This document shows, piece by piece, positions 17,395 to 24,831 of a DNA stretch of 25,819 bases. The notes beneath the pieces were generated by a model that made no database searches, was not told the origin of the DNA, and was given only the letters and a program-made list of their open reading frames with translations. A program made the position numbers and the translations under genes. The stretch is taken from the NCBI GenBank assembly GCA_024762755.1, contig JANTGX010000008.1:1-25819 (forward strand), given 5' to 3'. Every line of letters starts with the position of its first letter. Position 1 is the stretch's first letter. This DNA comes from Gammaproteobacteria bacterium (GTDB lineage Bacteria; Pseudomonadota; Gammaproteobacteria; SZUA-152).

Positions 17395-17835
17395 TCAGAG
17401 CGTGGTAATGGGAGGGCGGATCTCGGTGACGGGCGTCACACTGATGGCACGCCATTGCGGCGCGGCGGTATAGATTCGGGGCAGGTCTCGAGCAGCGGTA
17501 TTGCCCTGCGGCGGAAGGCCACTGGCACCGTGGGGGCAGCAATTGCCCGTGCTGCACTGGTAGCCCTCGTCATCGGCGCAAGCCATCTTAGAATTACCAG
17601 CATGTTTACAGGCATCGGATGATGCCGAGGTTATATGCATCATGTCATCTGCGGATGATGCCGAGGTCATATGCATCATGTCATCTGCCAGCATGACACC
17701 ATGATGACTCGCACCAGTTTGCCCAGACGGCATGGCCATCACCGTGGTCGTAGCGCCGCTCAGCAACAAGCCAACGATGGCAAGCAGGGCGAACAGTCGG
17801 GCAAAGGGGCCTTTGTGCAGGGTTTGCATGTACAT
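17395..17835 (-). CDS. Small secreted Cys/His/Met-rich protein (CopL-like leader)
   Basis: Protein of 146 residues: N-terminal hydrophobic helix and signal (about 11-34, ending VMA), then a metal-binding-rich segment with a duplicated ADDMMH-x-TSASS unit, a Cys/His cluster (DACKHAG, MACADD, CSTGNCCPHG) and a C-terminal ending in TEIRPPITTL. It resembles short copper-induced proteins (CopL- or DUF2946-like) that precede copper-efflux genes; family membership is inferred. The start is either ATG 17835 or ATG 17829; no ribosome site precedes either, and the promoter is so close that the message would be almost leaderless. It is the first gene of the cus group. Part of the protein is duplicated, as the 36-bp tandem repeat shows. 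Confidence 0.7.
   Translation of the reverse strand: MYMQTLHKGPFARLFALLAIVGLLLSGATTTVMAMPSGQTGASHHGVMLADDMMHMTSASSADDMMHITSASSDACKHAGNSKMACADDEGYQCSTGNCCPHGASGLPPQGNTAARDLPRIYTAAPQWRAISVTPVTEIRPPITTL
17617..17688 (-). repeat. Tandem 36-bp repeat in the small secreted protein gene
   Basis: Two adjacent 36-bp units (17617-17652 and 17653-17688) differ by one base and encode two copies of a 12-residue Asp/Met/His/Ser unit. The unit is in frame (12 codons), so copy number could change without disrupting the gene. Confidence 0.9.
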
Positions 17836-17836
17836 T

Positions 17837-17871
17837 AGCGTAACCGATCACTTTATTCTGTCAAGGTGATC
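17837..17871 (-). promoter_or_regulatory. Promoter with GATCAC/GTGATC dyad ahead of the cus genes
   Basis: On the minus strand TTGACA (17864-17859) and TACGCT (17842-17837) are 16 bases apart. An inverted repeat GATCAC-N14-GTGATC (17846-17851 and 17866-17871) overlaps the -35 box and is a plausible operator. Transcription would begin at about 17830, at the start codon itself. A CusR-type box is not recognisable. Confidence 0.5.
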
Positions 17872-17928
17872 TTTCTGTCGCAGGCAGCGATGCCCAGCCA
17901 TTTTCCTTTACTATCATTTGGTTATTTG

Positions 17929-17962
17929 GTAGTGGGTGGGTCCAGATAGACCCGCCCACTAC
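17929..17962. terminator. Strong hairpin after the cytochrome-porin gene
   Basis: A 14-bp stem (GTAGTGGGTGGGTC at 17929-17942 with GACCCGCCCACTAC at 17949-17962, one G-T pair) encloses a 6-base loop. It sits 8 bases downstream of the cytochrome-porin stop on the minus strand. No U-run follows on that strand, so it may act as an attenuator, processing site or RNA stabiliser rather than an ordinary terminator. Confidence 0.55.
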
Positions 17963-17970
17963 CCACTCCC

Positions 17971-19335
17971 TTAGAACCCGATCATGAGATCCAGTTCCAT
18001 CACATTGCCATCCAAGTCAGAACCGTAATCCGCGTACTTGAAGCCAAGCCGCTTGTTCGGTGCCAACAGATAATTGGCGCCCAGTTGGGTGAGGCTTCCG
18101 ATGCTCTTGTTGGACGCCATCACCATGCCGTTTGGCATCAGCATGTCAGTCCAATAAGTCGCTTTGGTATAGCCAAGGTTGAACGATAGACGCGGCACAA
18201 CCTCCATCTCGACTAGAAAACCAAGGGCTTTATTGTCACCGCCGATTGACTGGTTATACCAGTTGAGTTGGCTATTGCTGTCCGACTTTGGCGCCGTCGC
18301 ATAGCTGGCGTAAATTCCGGTGGCACGACCGCCAATGTCGCCCTGGGCCTGGAAGTCCAGGGTCTTTGCTGAAGCGTCATAGTCCACCGCGTCTGCGCCG
18401 ATACCGTAACCAAAGCTACCCATATACAACTGAGCACCCACACCAAGTTCCCAGTCGGCAATGGAGGGGGTCCAGGCTAGGCGAAAATAGTGGGCAAAGC
18501 TGGGGTTGCTCACGAAATCCATGGCCTGTGCGCCGAAATAGGCACTGTAATAAGCGAACCATTCGCTACCCTGCGCACTTGTGCCGAGTCCCGTTGCCTG
18601 CCCCACCATGGTCATACGCATACTCATGTTTGGATCCATGGCATCCATGAAGGCGCTCATCAGGGTAGAACCATGCTCCATGTGCAAGCCGATGGCACCC
18701 ATGGCATTGGCGCCGGTGATTGCCACATTCATTCCCATTGCCCCGGTACTCAGGAGTTCATAACCATATGCCGGTCCAGCCATGGACGAGCTATAACTAT
18801 TGAGACCGACATTAATATCGCCCATGGCCTGAACATAGTTCCACTTCAGACTACCCAATTGCGCAAGAGAGGGACCAGCCTCCGGCTGAACCGCCGTTTC
18901 GGTGCCACTCACATCGGCATTCGCCCCTTCAAAAGGCATCTCCATGAGGAACCCCGAGCTAGCGCCGATTCGCCCACCAAAGTAGAGTGAAAGAGCGGCA
19001 GGAAAGCCCACCCCCTTCTGTGTTTCACCATTACTTTTTTTGCGTTCCGCAGCCAAACGACCAACCAGGGCAGCATTGACCACACCGGGCAGATCGAGAC
19101 CGTCTCCCTGGACGCTCTCCTGGCTACCGCCCATGGTGTAACCCTGTGCCTTGAATAGACGCCCGAAACTATTGAGCGTGGGAAAGTGTTGGGCATGGCA
19201 GGCAGTACAGGCCTGCGAAGTCTGTCGTGCAAAGGCGGGAATCGCCTGGGCACTTTGCATGTCCATGAGCATACTGCCCATGACCAAGATGGCGGGTATG
19301 ACCGCACGAATAAGATTCTGCAAACTTCTGTTCAT
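17971..19335 (-). CDS. Cyc2-like outer-membrane monoheme cytochrome-porin fusion
   Basis: Protein of 454 residues: signal peptide (about 1-31, ending QSAQA), one heme-binding motif C43-T-A-C-H47 inside ARQTSQACTACHAQHFPTLNSFGRLFK, and then a long beta-barrel region (about 85-454) with alternating hydrophobic and polar residues that ends in Phe, the usual last residue of outer-membrane barrels. This one-heme-plus-porin layout, with the FGRLFK segment after the heme, is that of Cyc2, the outer-membrane iron oxidase. A Met-rich stretch (11 Met between 200 and 243, around MEHGSTLMSAFMDAMDPNMSMRMTM) is unusual for a barrel and typical of Cu(I)/Ag(I) sites. The ATG at 19335 follows GAGGAGGAA. It lies between two small metal-binding protein genes of the copper region, so a role in copper or iron redox chemistry at the cell surface is possible (inference). 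It might also be an ordinary porin with a structural heme. Confidence 0.8.
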   Translation of the reverse strand: MNRSLQNLIRAVIPAILVMGSMLMDMQSAQAIPAFARQTSQACTACHAQHFPTLNSFGRLFKAQGYTMGGSQESVQGDGLDLPGVVNAALVGRLAAERKKSNGETQKGVGFPAALSLYFGGRIGASSGFLMEMPFEGANADVSGTETAVQPEAGPSLAQLGSLKWNYVQAMGDINVGLNSYSSSMAGPAYGYELLSTGAMGMNVAITGANAMGAIGLHMEHGSTLMSAFMDAMDPNMSMRMTMVGQATGLGTSAQGSEWFAYYSAYFGAQAMDFVSNPSFAHYFRLAWTPSIADWELGVGAQLYMGSFGYGIGADAVDYDASAKTLDFQAQGDIGGRATGIYASYATAPKSDSNSQLNWYNQSIGGDNKALGFLVEMEVVPRLSFNLGYTKATYWTDMLMPNGMVMASNKSIGSLTQLGANYLLAPNKRLGFKYADYGSDLDGNVMELDLMIGF

Positions 19336-19469
19336 CGAAATTCCTCCTCGTCTTCATGTTCCCCTGGCCGCCCTGGCACCACGGCAACACACTGAAACCA
19401 AAGTCCCTGCAGGGGTGTCTGGCCAACCCGGGCTTGTAAGCTTTTCGCCACAATAGGGCGCAAAAAAGT

Positions 19470-19802
19470 TCACAGAATGGGAGGACGGAGAAGAGGAGGA
19501 ATATGCACTTGGCAAAGCCGTATCACGAATACATTCATCCACGGCAGCGCATTTCTGTTGAATATATTTTCGAAGAGATCGAAGACAATGACCAAGGGCA
19601 TGCAACGACAGAGGCCGCAGCGGCAAGAGTACTTCTTTTCTGAATGACAGTGGCCTGTTGTATTTCCTGTGGGCTCTTTAGTCACATTGTCATACATGAC
19701 GGGGGCCATTGGTGAGCTCATGGCCCAGACTTCCACTGTCGATACAAAGGAAAACTGCAATATCAGAAAGCCAGTAATAAATGCTTTCATACAACTTTGC
19801 AT
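19470..19802 (-). CDS. Small secreted Cys-rich protein, function unknown
   Basis: Protein of up to 110 residues. A signal peptide (from MKAFITGFLILQFSFVSTVEVWA) is followed by a Cys/His cluster (HCHSEKKYSCRCGLCRC) and a C-terminal ending PPLLRPPIL, which resembles the RPPITTL end of the small protein at 17395-17835. Together with its position this suggests a second member of the same copper-leader type. The start is ATG 19802 or, more likely, ATG 19790, which opens the signal peptide; neither has a clear ribosome site, and the promoter at 19811-19838 would give a message with hardly any leader for the first. The codons are AT-rich compared with the cys genes nearby. It lies upstream of the cytochrome-porin gene by 134 bases. 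A functional role is not known. Confidence 0.55.
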   Translation of the reverse strand: MQSCMKAFITGFLILQFSFVSTVEVWAMSSPMAPVMYDNVTKEPTGNTTGHCHSEKKYSCRCGLCRCMPLVIVFDLFENIFNRNALPWMNVFVIRLCQVHIPPLLRPPIL

Positions 19803-19810
19803 GACCCGTA

Positions 19811-19838
19811 CTTATAGAATCGGATCACACATAGTCAA
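19811..19838 (-). promoter_or_regulatory. Sigma-70-type promoter ahead of the small Cys-rich gene
   Basis: On the minus strand TTGACT (19838-19833) and TATAAG (19816-19811) have a 16-base spacer. The predicted start of transcription (about 19804) lies within 2 bases of ATG 19802. The spacer contains GTGATC, the same hexamer that forms the dyad at 17846-17871, so the two promoters may share a regulator. Confidence 0.55.
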
Positions 19839-19867
19839 GCTCCTTTCTTGGTTTTTTGAAACAAAAA

Positions 19868-19903
19868 AAGTCGGGTGCAGCACCTATGTGCTGCACCCGA
19901 CTT
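19868..19903 (-). terminator. Rho-independent terminator of the cys operon
   Basis: A perfect 16-bp stem (AAGTCGGGTGCAGCAC at 19868-19883 with GTGCTGCACCCGACTT at 19888-19903) has a 4-base loop. On the minus strand the stem is followed by a run of T (complement of the A-run at 19863-19869). It lies 26 bases after the cysH stop and is one of the clearest terminators in the window. Confidence 0.95.
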
Positions 19904-19928
19904 GGCCAGGCAAGTTACTCGGCAAAAC

Positions 19929-20615
19929 TCAGCCGCTACTCTTCACATGCAGGCCACACTCCTTGGTCTCCGGGTTCTCCCACCACCAGCGGCCGGCGCG
20001 AATGTCCTCGCCTTCCCCCACGGCGCGGGTGCAGGGGGCGCAGCCGATGCTGGGGTAGCCCTGTTCATGGAGGGCGTTGTAGGGAATGTCGTAACGGTGG
20101 ATATAGGCCCACACCTCCTGTTCGCTCCAGTCCAGCAGGGGATTGAACTTGGGGATGCCGTGCGCCGGGTCCCACTCCATGCGCTGGATGTCGCTGCGGG
20201 TCACCGACTGCTCGCGGCGTAGGCCGGTGATCCAGGCCGCACGGCCGTCCAGTGCCCGCTTCAGGGGTTCCAACTTGCGCATGCGGCAGCACTCCTTGCG
20301 CCGTTCCACGCTGTCGTAGAAGGCATTGGGGCCATGGGCCTGAACGAATTCGGCGAGCACGCCGCAATCCGGTGAGTAGACGTCCACCACGCCACCATAT
20401 TTTTCGTGCGTGGCCTGCATGAGGGCGTAGGTCTCACCGGGCAAGCGTCCCGTATCGAGGGTGAAGATGCCGATTCCGGAGGCGTGGCGGGTGATGACAT
20501 CGGTCAGCAACATGTCCTCGACGCTGAAGCTGCTGGCCAGGGCGGCCGGTTCATAGTCTCGCTCGATGTTCTGCAGCAGGCCGATGAGCGTGTCTATCTT
20601 CTTTTCTTGCAACAT
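19929..20615 (-). CDS. cysH: Adenylylsulfate (APS) reductase, CysH family
   Basis: Protein of 228 residues. It reduces adenylylsulfate to sulfite with electrons from thioredoxin in the cytoplasm. The PP-loop-type nucleotide-binding start (SSFSVEDMLLTDVI), TLDTGRLPGETY and the R-K-E-C-C-R-M-R-K segment are followed by G-C-A-P-C-T-R and the terminal K-E-C-G-L-H. The CC...CxxC pattern binds the [4Fe-4S] cluster of APS-type reductases and is absent from PAPS-type CysH of E. coli; the last Cys (ECGLH) is the catalytic one. The ATG at 20615 follows GGAGAGAG. It is the last gene of the TauE-cysI-cysH operon, 72 bases after cysI, and is followed by the strong terminator. Confidence 0.95.
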   Translation of the reverse strand: MLQEKKIDTLIGLLQNIERDYEPAALASSFSVEDMLLTDVITRHASGIGIFTLDTGRLPGETYALMQATHEKYGGVVDVYSPDCGVLAEFVQAHGPNAFYDSVERRKECCRMRKLEPLKRALDGRAAWITGLRREQSVTRSDIQRMEWDPAHGIPKFNPLLDWSEQEVWAYIHRYDIPYNALHEQGYPSIGCAPCTRAVGEGEDIRAGRWWWENPETKECGLHVKSSG

Positions 20616-20687
20616 GGTCTCTCTCCTTTGGGTCGTGTCTTTGGGTCATGGATGTCTATGCATCACCGGGACGACGTGGTGAGCTGT

Positions 20688-22781
20688 TCAGACAACGTGG
20701 GCAAGGCGTGCCGCCTGTGGCAGCGCGGCATGCAGGTCCAATTGGCGGTCGAGTTCTTCACAGACGCCGGCGGCCAGCGTCACCCAGACGTCCTGCATCT
20801 CGGCCAGGCGGTTGAAGGCCGCCTCGTCGTAGGCCTGTCGCAGCCTTTCGATCTCGCGCTGAAAGGTATCCAGCGATTCGCCGAGGAAGCCGTGCTCGCG
20901 GTGGGCCTGCAGCAGCGCACTGGCCAGCGGCTGAAGCTCGTCGATCGCCGCTTCCCCTCGGCCGGGCCCCTGTCCCGCCACCTCGAGCAGGGCTTGTGCG
21001 ACGCGGCGGGCGATAGCCTCGGCGCAGTCCAGGGCCTCGGGATATTTGCGCGCGAGCTGGAAGACGCGACGGTATTCACGCTCATGGGTCGCCTCGGCGA
21101 AGGCCGCCGCCACCGTCTCCTTGCCGGCACCCATGCACTCGCCGCCGCCGAGGGAGAGCACACGGAAGCCCTGCGTCTCGCCCACGTCGCGGGCCAGGGT
21201 CTCCGCCTCTTGCGGGTCGATCTCACTGAGGTCGGCGAGCAGGGTGGCGAAATAGCCGCTGCCCTTGCGCCGCGCCCAGCTGGCGAAGGTCTCGCCCTCT
21301 TCGCGCCCTTGCTGCCAGGCATGGCGCACGCGCTGCACGGCATGCGCGGCACGCGCCGCGGGCACTTCCGGGCCGCGCACGGCCAGGCTGCCCCCGGCGC
21401 GGCCATCGCCACCGAAGTGCAGGCGGTAGTGGGGAATCAAGTGACCGTGACGCCGGCGTCCCTCGCCATGCAGGCCGATATCGCCCACGTAGGGCTGGGC
21501 ACAGCCGTTGTGGCAACCGCTGACCCGCAGGCGCAGATCGCCGGCCGCGGCGTCGAGGCCACCGAGGCCCTCGCTGAGGGTGCGCGAGGCGGTGATGCCG
21601 AGGCGGCAGGTCCAGGTGCCGGGGCAGGCCACCACGTCGTCACCGGCACGCGGGGCATCCAGGCCGAGGGCGGCGAGCTCTTCGCGCACCGTCTCCAGGG
21701 CGCCCGCCGGAATGTTCATCAGCATCAGGTTCTGGTCCTGCGTGACGCGCAGGTCGTGCAGACCGAGGGCGGTCATCAGCTCGGCGACACCGCGCAGCTG
21801 AAAGGCCTCGAGGTCGCCCAGGGGCAGGCTGACGGGATACACGTAGAGGCCCGTCTGTTTCTGCTCCAGCACCTCGCGCGGGGCGCCGGCGGCACCCAGC
21901 CCGGCATGACGTGCCTCTACCCACACCGCCGTGGGCAGTGACTCCTGGGCATAGGCCGCCCGGCTGCGTGCCAGCTCTTCGCGGTATTTTTCCAGGAAGG
22001 CCTCTTGGCCAAGCCGTTCGACGAGGAATTTCAGCCGCGCTCGTGCCCGCCGCTTGCGATCGGAATAGCGGTGATGCAGGGCCAGCACGGCCTCGATCAC
22101 CGGCAGCAGATCCTCTTCCTCGATGAAGGACTCCAGTTCGATGGCCGGGCGCGGCTTGTGCCCCAGGCCGCCGGCGGCCAGCACGCGGTAACCGAAACGT
22201 CCGTGGCGCCGGCTGGCCACCACGGCCAGGTCGTGGAACAGGCCCTGCGCGCAGTCCGCCTCGCAGCCGGAGAAGCTCATCTTGAATTTGCGCGGCAGGT
22301 GTTGGGTCAGCGGATGGCGCAGGAAACGCCGGGCCACGGCGTCCACCACCGGTTGCACGTCGGTGTGTTCCGCCGGGCACACGCCGGCCAGCGGGCAGGC
22401 CGTGATGTTGCGCACGGTATTGCCGCAGGCCTCGCGTGAGGTCAGGCCCAGTGCGCCCAACCGTTCCAGCACCGTCGGCGTATCGGCCAGGGGAATGCTG
22501 TGCAGTTGCAGATCCTGACGCGTGGTGACGCTGGCGACGTCCACCTGCGAAAAGCGCTCCAGTACCTCTCCCACGCCGGCCAGTTGCGACGGGGTGAGAT
22601 AGCCGCCGGGCAGCTTCACGCGCACCATGTTCACCCCCTCCTGGCGCTGGCCGTAGACGCCCTGTTGCAGGCGCACGGCCTGAAAGCGCTCCTCGTCCAG
22701 GTCGCCGCGCAGATGGGCGGCCACGGCCTCGCCGTAGCGGGCCAGTTCTTCGCTGTCTATCCAGTGTTCACGCGCGGTCAT
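20688..22781 (-). CDS. cysI: Siroheme nitrite/sulfite reductase (CysI) with C-terminal extension
   Basis: Protein of 697 residues. It is a hemoprotein of the CysI/NirA type that reduces sulfite to sulfide in six electrons. The siroheme/[4Fe-4S] cysteines are C386-x5-C392 and C423-x3-C427 (SGCHNGC). The two symmetric ferredoxin-like half-domains (from about 30 and 300) are present, with VTTRQDLQLHSIPL and VTQDQNLMLMNIP. Usual CysI is about 570 residues; here about 130 further residues (560-697) form a mostly helical domain I cannot name. No cysJ flavoprotein gene is in the window, so the electron donor may be ferredoxin or an enzyme encoded elsewhere. The ATG at 22781 follows AGGAGA. It lies 36 bases after the TauE/SafE gene and 72 before cysH. 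A nitrite reductase role is less likely, given cysH. Confidence 0.93.
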   Translation of the reverse strand: MTAREHWIDSEELARYGEAVAAHLRGDLDEERFQAVRLQQGVYGQRQEGVNMVRVKLPGGYLTPSQLAGVGEVLERFSQVDVASVTTRQDLQLHSIPLADTPTVLERLGALGLTSREACGNTVRNITACPLAGVCPAEHTDVQPVVDAVARRFLRHPLTQHLPRKFKMSFSGCEADCAQGLFHDLAVVASRRHGRFGYRVLAAGGLGHKPRPAIELESFIEEEDLLPVIEAVLALHHRYSDRKRRARARLKFLVERLGQEAFLEKYREELARSRAAYAQESLPTAVWVEARHAGLGAAGAPREVLEQKQTGLYVYPVSLPLGDLEAFQLRGVAELMTALGLHDLRVTQDQNLMLMNIPAGALETVREELAALGLDAPRAGDDVVACPGTWTCRLGITASRTLSEGLGGLDAAAGDLRLRVSGCHNGCAQPYVGDIGLHGEGRRRHGHLIPHYRLHFGGDGRAGGSLAVRGPEVPAARAAHAVQRVRHAWQQGREEGETFASWARRKGSGYFATLLADLSEIDPQEAETLARDVGETQGFRVLSLGGGECMGAGKETVAAAFAEATHEREYRRVFQLARKYPEALDCAEAIARRVAQALLEVAGQGPGRGEAAIDELQPLASALLQAHREHGFLGESLDTFQREIERLRQAYDEAAFNRLAEMQDVWVTLAAGVCEELDRQLDLHAALPQAARLAHVV

Positions 22782-22817
22782 GTCGTCTCTCCTGTGTCGT
22801 GTTGGGTGATGGCCGGA

Positions 22818-23582
22818 TCAGGCCACCATGCGCAAGCCGATGAGCAACAGCAGCGAGGCCAGCGCGGGGCGCAACCAGCGCTCCGGCAGATGGGCCGCCA
22901 GCCGGCTGCCGAGGTAGATACCCGGCAACGAACCCAGCAGCAGGGCCAACAGCAGGCCGCCATCCACGGTGCCCAACTGCCAATGGCCGAGGCCGGCGAG
23001 GGCCGTCAGGGGCACGGCGTGGGCCAGATCGCTACCCACCACACGCAGCGCGCTGTGGCGGGGGTAGAGCCAGAACAGCACGGCCGCCCCGAGGGCGCCG
23101 GCACCCACCGAGGTCAGGGTCACCAGCCCCCCCAGCAACACCCCGGTGGCCACCGTGGCGGCCGCCGTGTAGCGGTGTTCTGCCCGCACCTGCCGCGGGT
23201 GGCGCGCCCGCCACAGGCGCCAGAACAGGGCCGCAGCGGTGAGCATGAGGGCGATACCGAGGATCTGGCTGACCCACGCCTGGGCCTGCGCCGAGTGGCT
23301 GTCCACCTCCTGCAACAACGCCAGGGTGAGCAATGCCGCCGGCAGGCTGCCGGTGGCCAGACGGCGCACCAGGCGCCAGTCCACGCTGCCCTGCCGGGCG
23401 TGCACGCAGACCCCGCTGGCCTTGGTCACGGCGGCGAAGATGAGGTCCGTGCCCACGGCCACCAGGGGGCTCACGCCGAAGACGAAGATCAACAGCGGCG
23501 TCATCAGCGCACCGCCGCCGACGCCGGTCATCCCCACCAGCGCACCGACGCCAAAACCCGCGCTCACGATGCCTGCATCCAT
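22818..23582 (-). CDS. TauE/SafE-family sulfite/anion exporter or permease
   Basis: Protein of 254 residues with eight predicted transmembrane helices. It carries two copies of the family pattern: GFGVGALVGMTGVGGGALMTPLLI (8-31), and TGVLLGGLVTLTSVGAGALGAAVLFWLYP in the second half. TauE/SafE proteins move sulfonates, sulfite or other sulfur anions across the inner membrane. As the first gene before cysI and cysH, it probably imports a sulfur source or exports sulfite that accumulates during reduction. The ATG at 23582 (MDAGIVS) follows CAGGAG; the extension to 23624 lacks a good site. The direction of transport cannot be told from the sequence. Confidence 0.9.
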   Translation of the reverse strand: MDAGIVSAGFGVGALVGMTGVGGGALMTPLLIFVFGVSPLVAVGTDLIFAAVTKASGVCVHARQGSVDWRLVRRLATGSLPAALLTLALLQEVDSHSAQAQAWVSQILGIALMLTAAALFWRLWRARHPRQVRAEHRYTAAATVATGVLLGGLVTLTSVGAGALGAAVLFWLYPRHSALRVVGSDLAHAVPLTALAGLGHWQLGTVDGGLLLALLLGSLPGIYLGSRLAAHLPERWLRPALASLLLLIGLRMVA

Positions 23583-23627
23583 TGCCCTGACTCCTGCCCT
23601 GTTTCGATGGGCAGACCTTAGCAACGC

Positions 23628-23664
23628 ATAGATAGACTTAAAAAGAATAGTTATTCCTATCTAT
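23628..23664. promoter_or_regulatory. Palindromic candidate CysB operator between the cys operon and cysB
   Basis: An 8-bp inverted repeat ATAGATAG (23628-23635) / CTATCTAT (23657-23664) flanks an inner dyad GAATA-GT-TATTC (23645-23656). This AT-rich block is the only palindrome in the 215-base divergent gap. The TTATTCCTAT part resembles CysB sites of enterobacteria (from memory), so it is a good candidate for control of both the TauE-cysI-cysH operon and cysB. Confidence 0.55.
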
Positions 23665-23797
23665 AGACCTTTTGGTTATTATTTGGCGCGCAGGCCGAGA
23701 GGCCTGGAAGAAGGTGGCGGGAATCTGCAGAAGGGGGCTCATCGCCCTCGCGCTCGCGACGACACTACGGCCCACAGGAAAGGACATAGAGGACGGC

Positions 23798-24724
23798 ATG
23801 AAACTGCATCAACTGCGCTACGTCTGCGAAGTGGCCGATCGGGGACTCAACGTCTCCGAGGCGGCAGAGGCCCTGCACACCTCACAGCCCGGGGTCAGCA
23901 AACAGATTCGCCTGCTGGAAGAAGAACTCGGCGTGCCCATCTTCATCCGCACCGGCAAGCGCCTCACCGCCCTCACCGAACCCGGCGCCGAGGTGGTGCG
24001 CACCGCACGCCGTGCCCTGCGCGAGGTGGAGAACATCCGCCGCATTGGCGCCGACTACGGTAAGGAAGAGAGCGGCACTCTCACCGTCGCCACCACTCAC
24101 ACCCAGGCCCGCTATGTGCTGCCTCGGGTCGTCGCCGAGTTCCGTCGCCGCCACCCCGGCGTGCACCTGCACATCCGCCAAGGCAGCCCCGAACAGATCT
24201 GCGCCATGGTCCGCAGCGGTGAGGCCGACCTGGCCATCGCCACCGAGGCCGTCGGCGACAGCGAAGGTCTCATCGCCCTCCCCTGCTACCGCTGGCACCA
24301 CTGCGTGGTCGTGCCAGCCGGGCACCCCTTACTGGAAATAGACACCCCAATCGGCCTGCAGGACATCGCCGCACACCCCATCGTCACCTACGACTTCGCC
24401 TTTGCCGGCCGCTCCCAATTGCAGCAGACCTTCCAGGCGGCCGGGCTCAAACCCGAGATCGTCCTCACCGCGCTGGACGCCGACGTCATCAAGACCTACG
24501 TCGAGCTCGGCCTGGGTATCGGCCTGCTCGCCAATGTCGCCTTCGACCCGCAGCGAGACACCCAGCTACGCCTCATCGATACCGGCCACCTGTTTCCCGC
24601 CAGTACCACCTGGATCGGCAGCCGACGCGGCAGCTATCTGCGTGGCTTCGTCTTCGACTTCATGGAATCCTTCGCCCCGCACCTGGAGCGGGGTACGCTA
24701 AAGGCCGCCCTGCTCGACGTATGA
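23798..24724 (+). CDS. cysB: CysB-type LysR regulator of sulfur assimilation
   Basis: Protein of 308 residues. The N-terminal winged helix (MKLHQLRYVCEVADRGLNVSEAAEALHTSQPGVSKQIRLLEEELGV) has the CysB/Cbl pattern, with SQPGVSKQI and F-x-R-x-G-K-R-L. The co-inducer domain (about 90-300) carries the CysB-like TTHTQARYVLP and YDFAFAGR stretches, which bind sulfate or acetylserine-type ligands. It should activate the divergent cys operon when sulfur is limiting. An upstream in-frame extension to 23672 is rejected: the ATG at 23798 follows GAGGA and begins exactly where the family begins. The gap to the cys operon holds the palindrome at 23628-23664. Confidence 0.95.
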   Translation: MKLHQLRYVCEVADRGLNVSEAAEALHTSQPGVSKQIRLLEEELGVPIFIRTGKRLTALTEPGAEVVRTARRALREVENIRRIGADYGKEESGTLTVATTHTQARYVLPRVVAEFRRRHPGVHLHIRQGSPEQICAMVRSGEADLAIATEAVGDSEGLIALPCYRWHHCVVVPAGHPLLEIDTPIGLQDIAAHPIVTYDFAFAGRSQLQQTFQAAGLKPEIVLTALDADVIKTYVELGLGIGLLANVAFDPQRDTQLRLIDTGHLFPASTTWIGSRRGSYLRGFVFDFMESFAPHLERGTLKAALLDV

Positions 24725-24831
24725 GGGAGGCATGACATGCGGATGAAAGGCCGCCCCATGGTCCCCGCCGACATACTCGCCAGCGGGTCGGTCCATCTCC
24801 CCTGCCATCTCTGCAACCTATCCTGGCGAGG

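Noticed and set aside
17836..19930. Search for the missing 5' half of the Rieske gene at the other end of the copper region
   Set aside because: No frame with a Rieske N-terminus (Tat motif, anchor helix) was found, so simple insertion into petA is not supported.
20406..21941. 511-residue open frame on the + strand opposite cysI
   Set aside because: It lies antisense to the well-supported cysI gene with Ala/Gly/Gln-rich translation typical of a GC-rich shadow frame, and has no ribosome site or family motif.
22500..23621. 373-residue open frame on the + strand opposite cysI and the TauE/SafE gene
   Set aside because: Gln/Ala/His-rich low-complexity translation antisense to two real genes.
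24764..24787. 9-bp stem downstream of cynS
   Set aside because: It needs two wobble pairs and has no U-tract; too weak to call a terminator.
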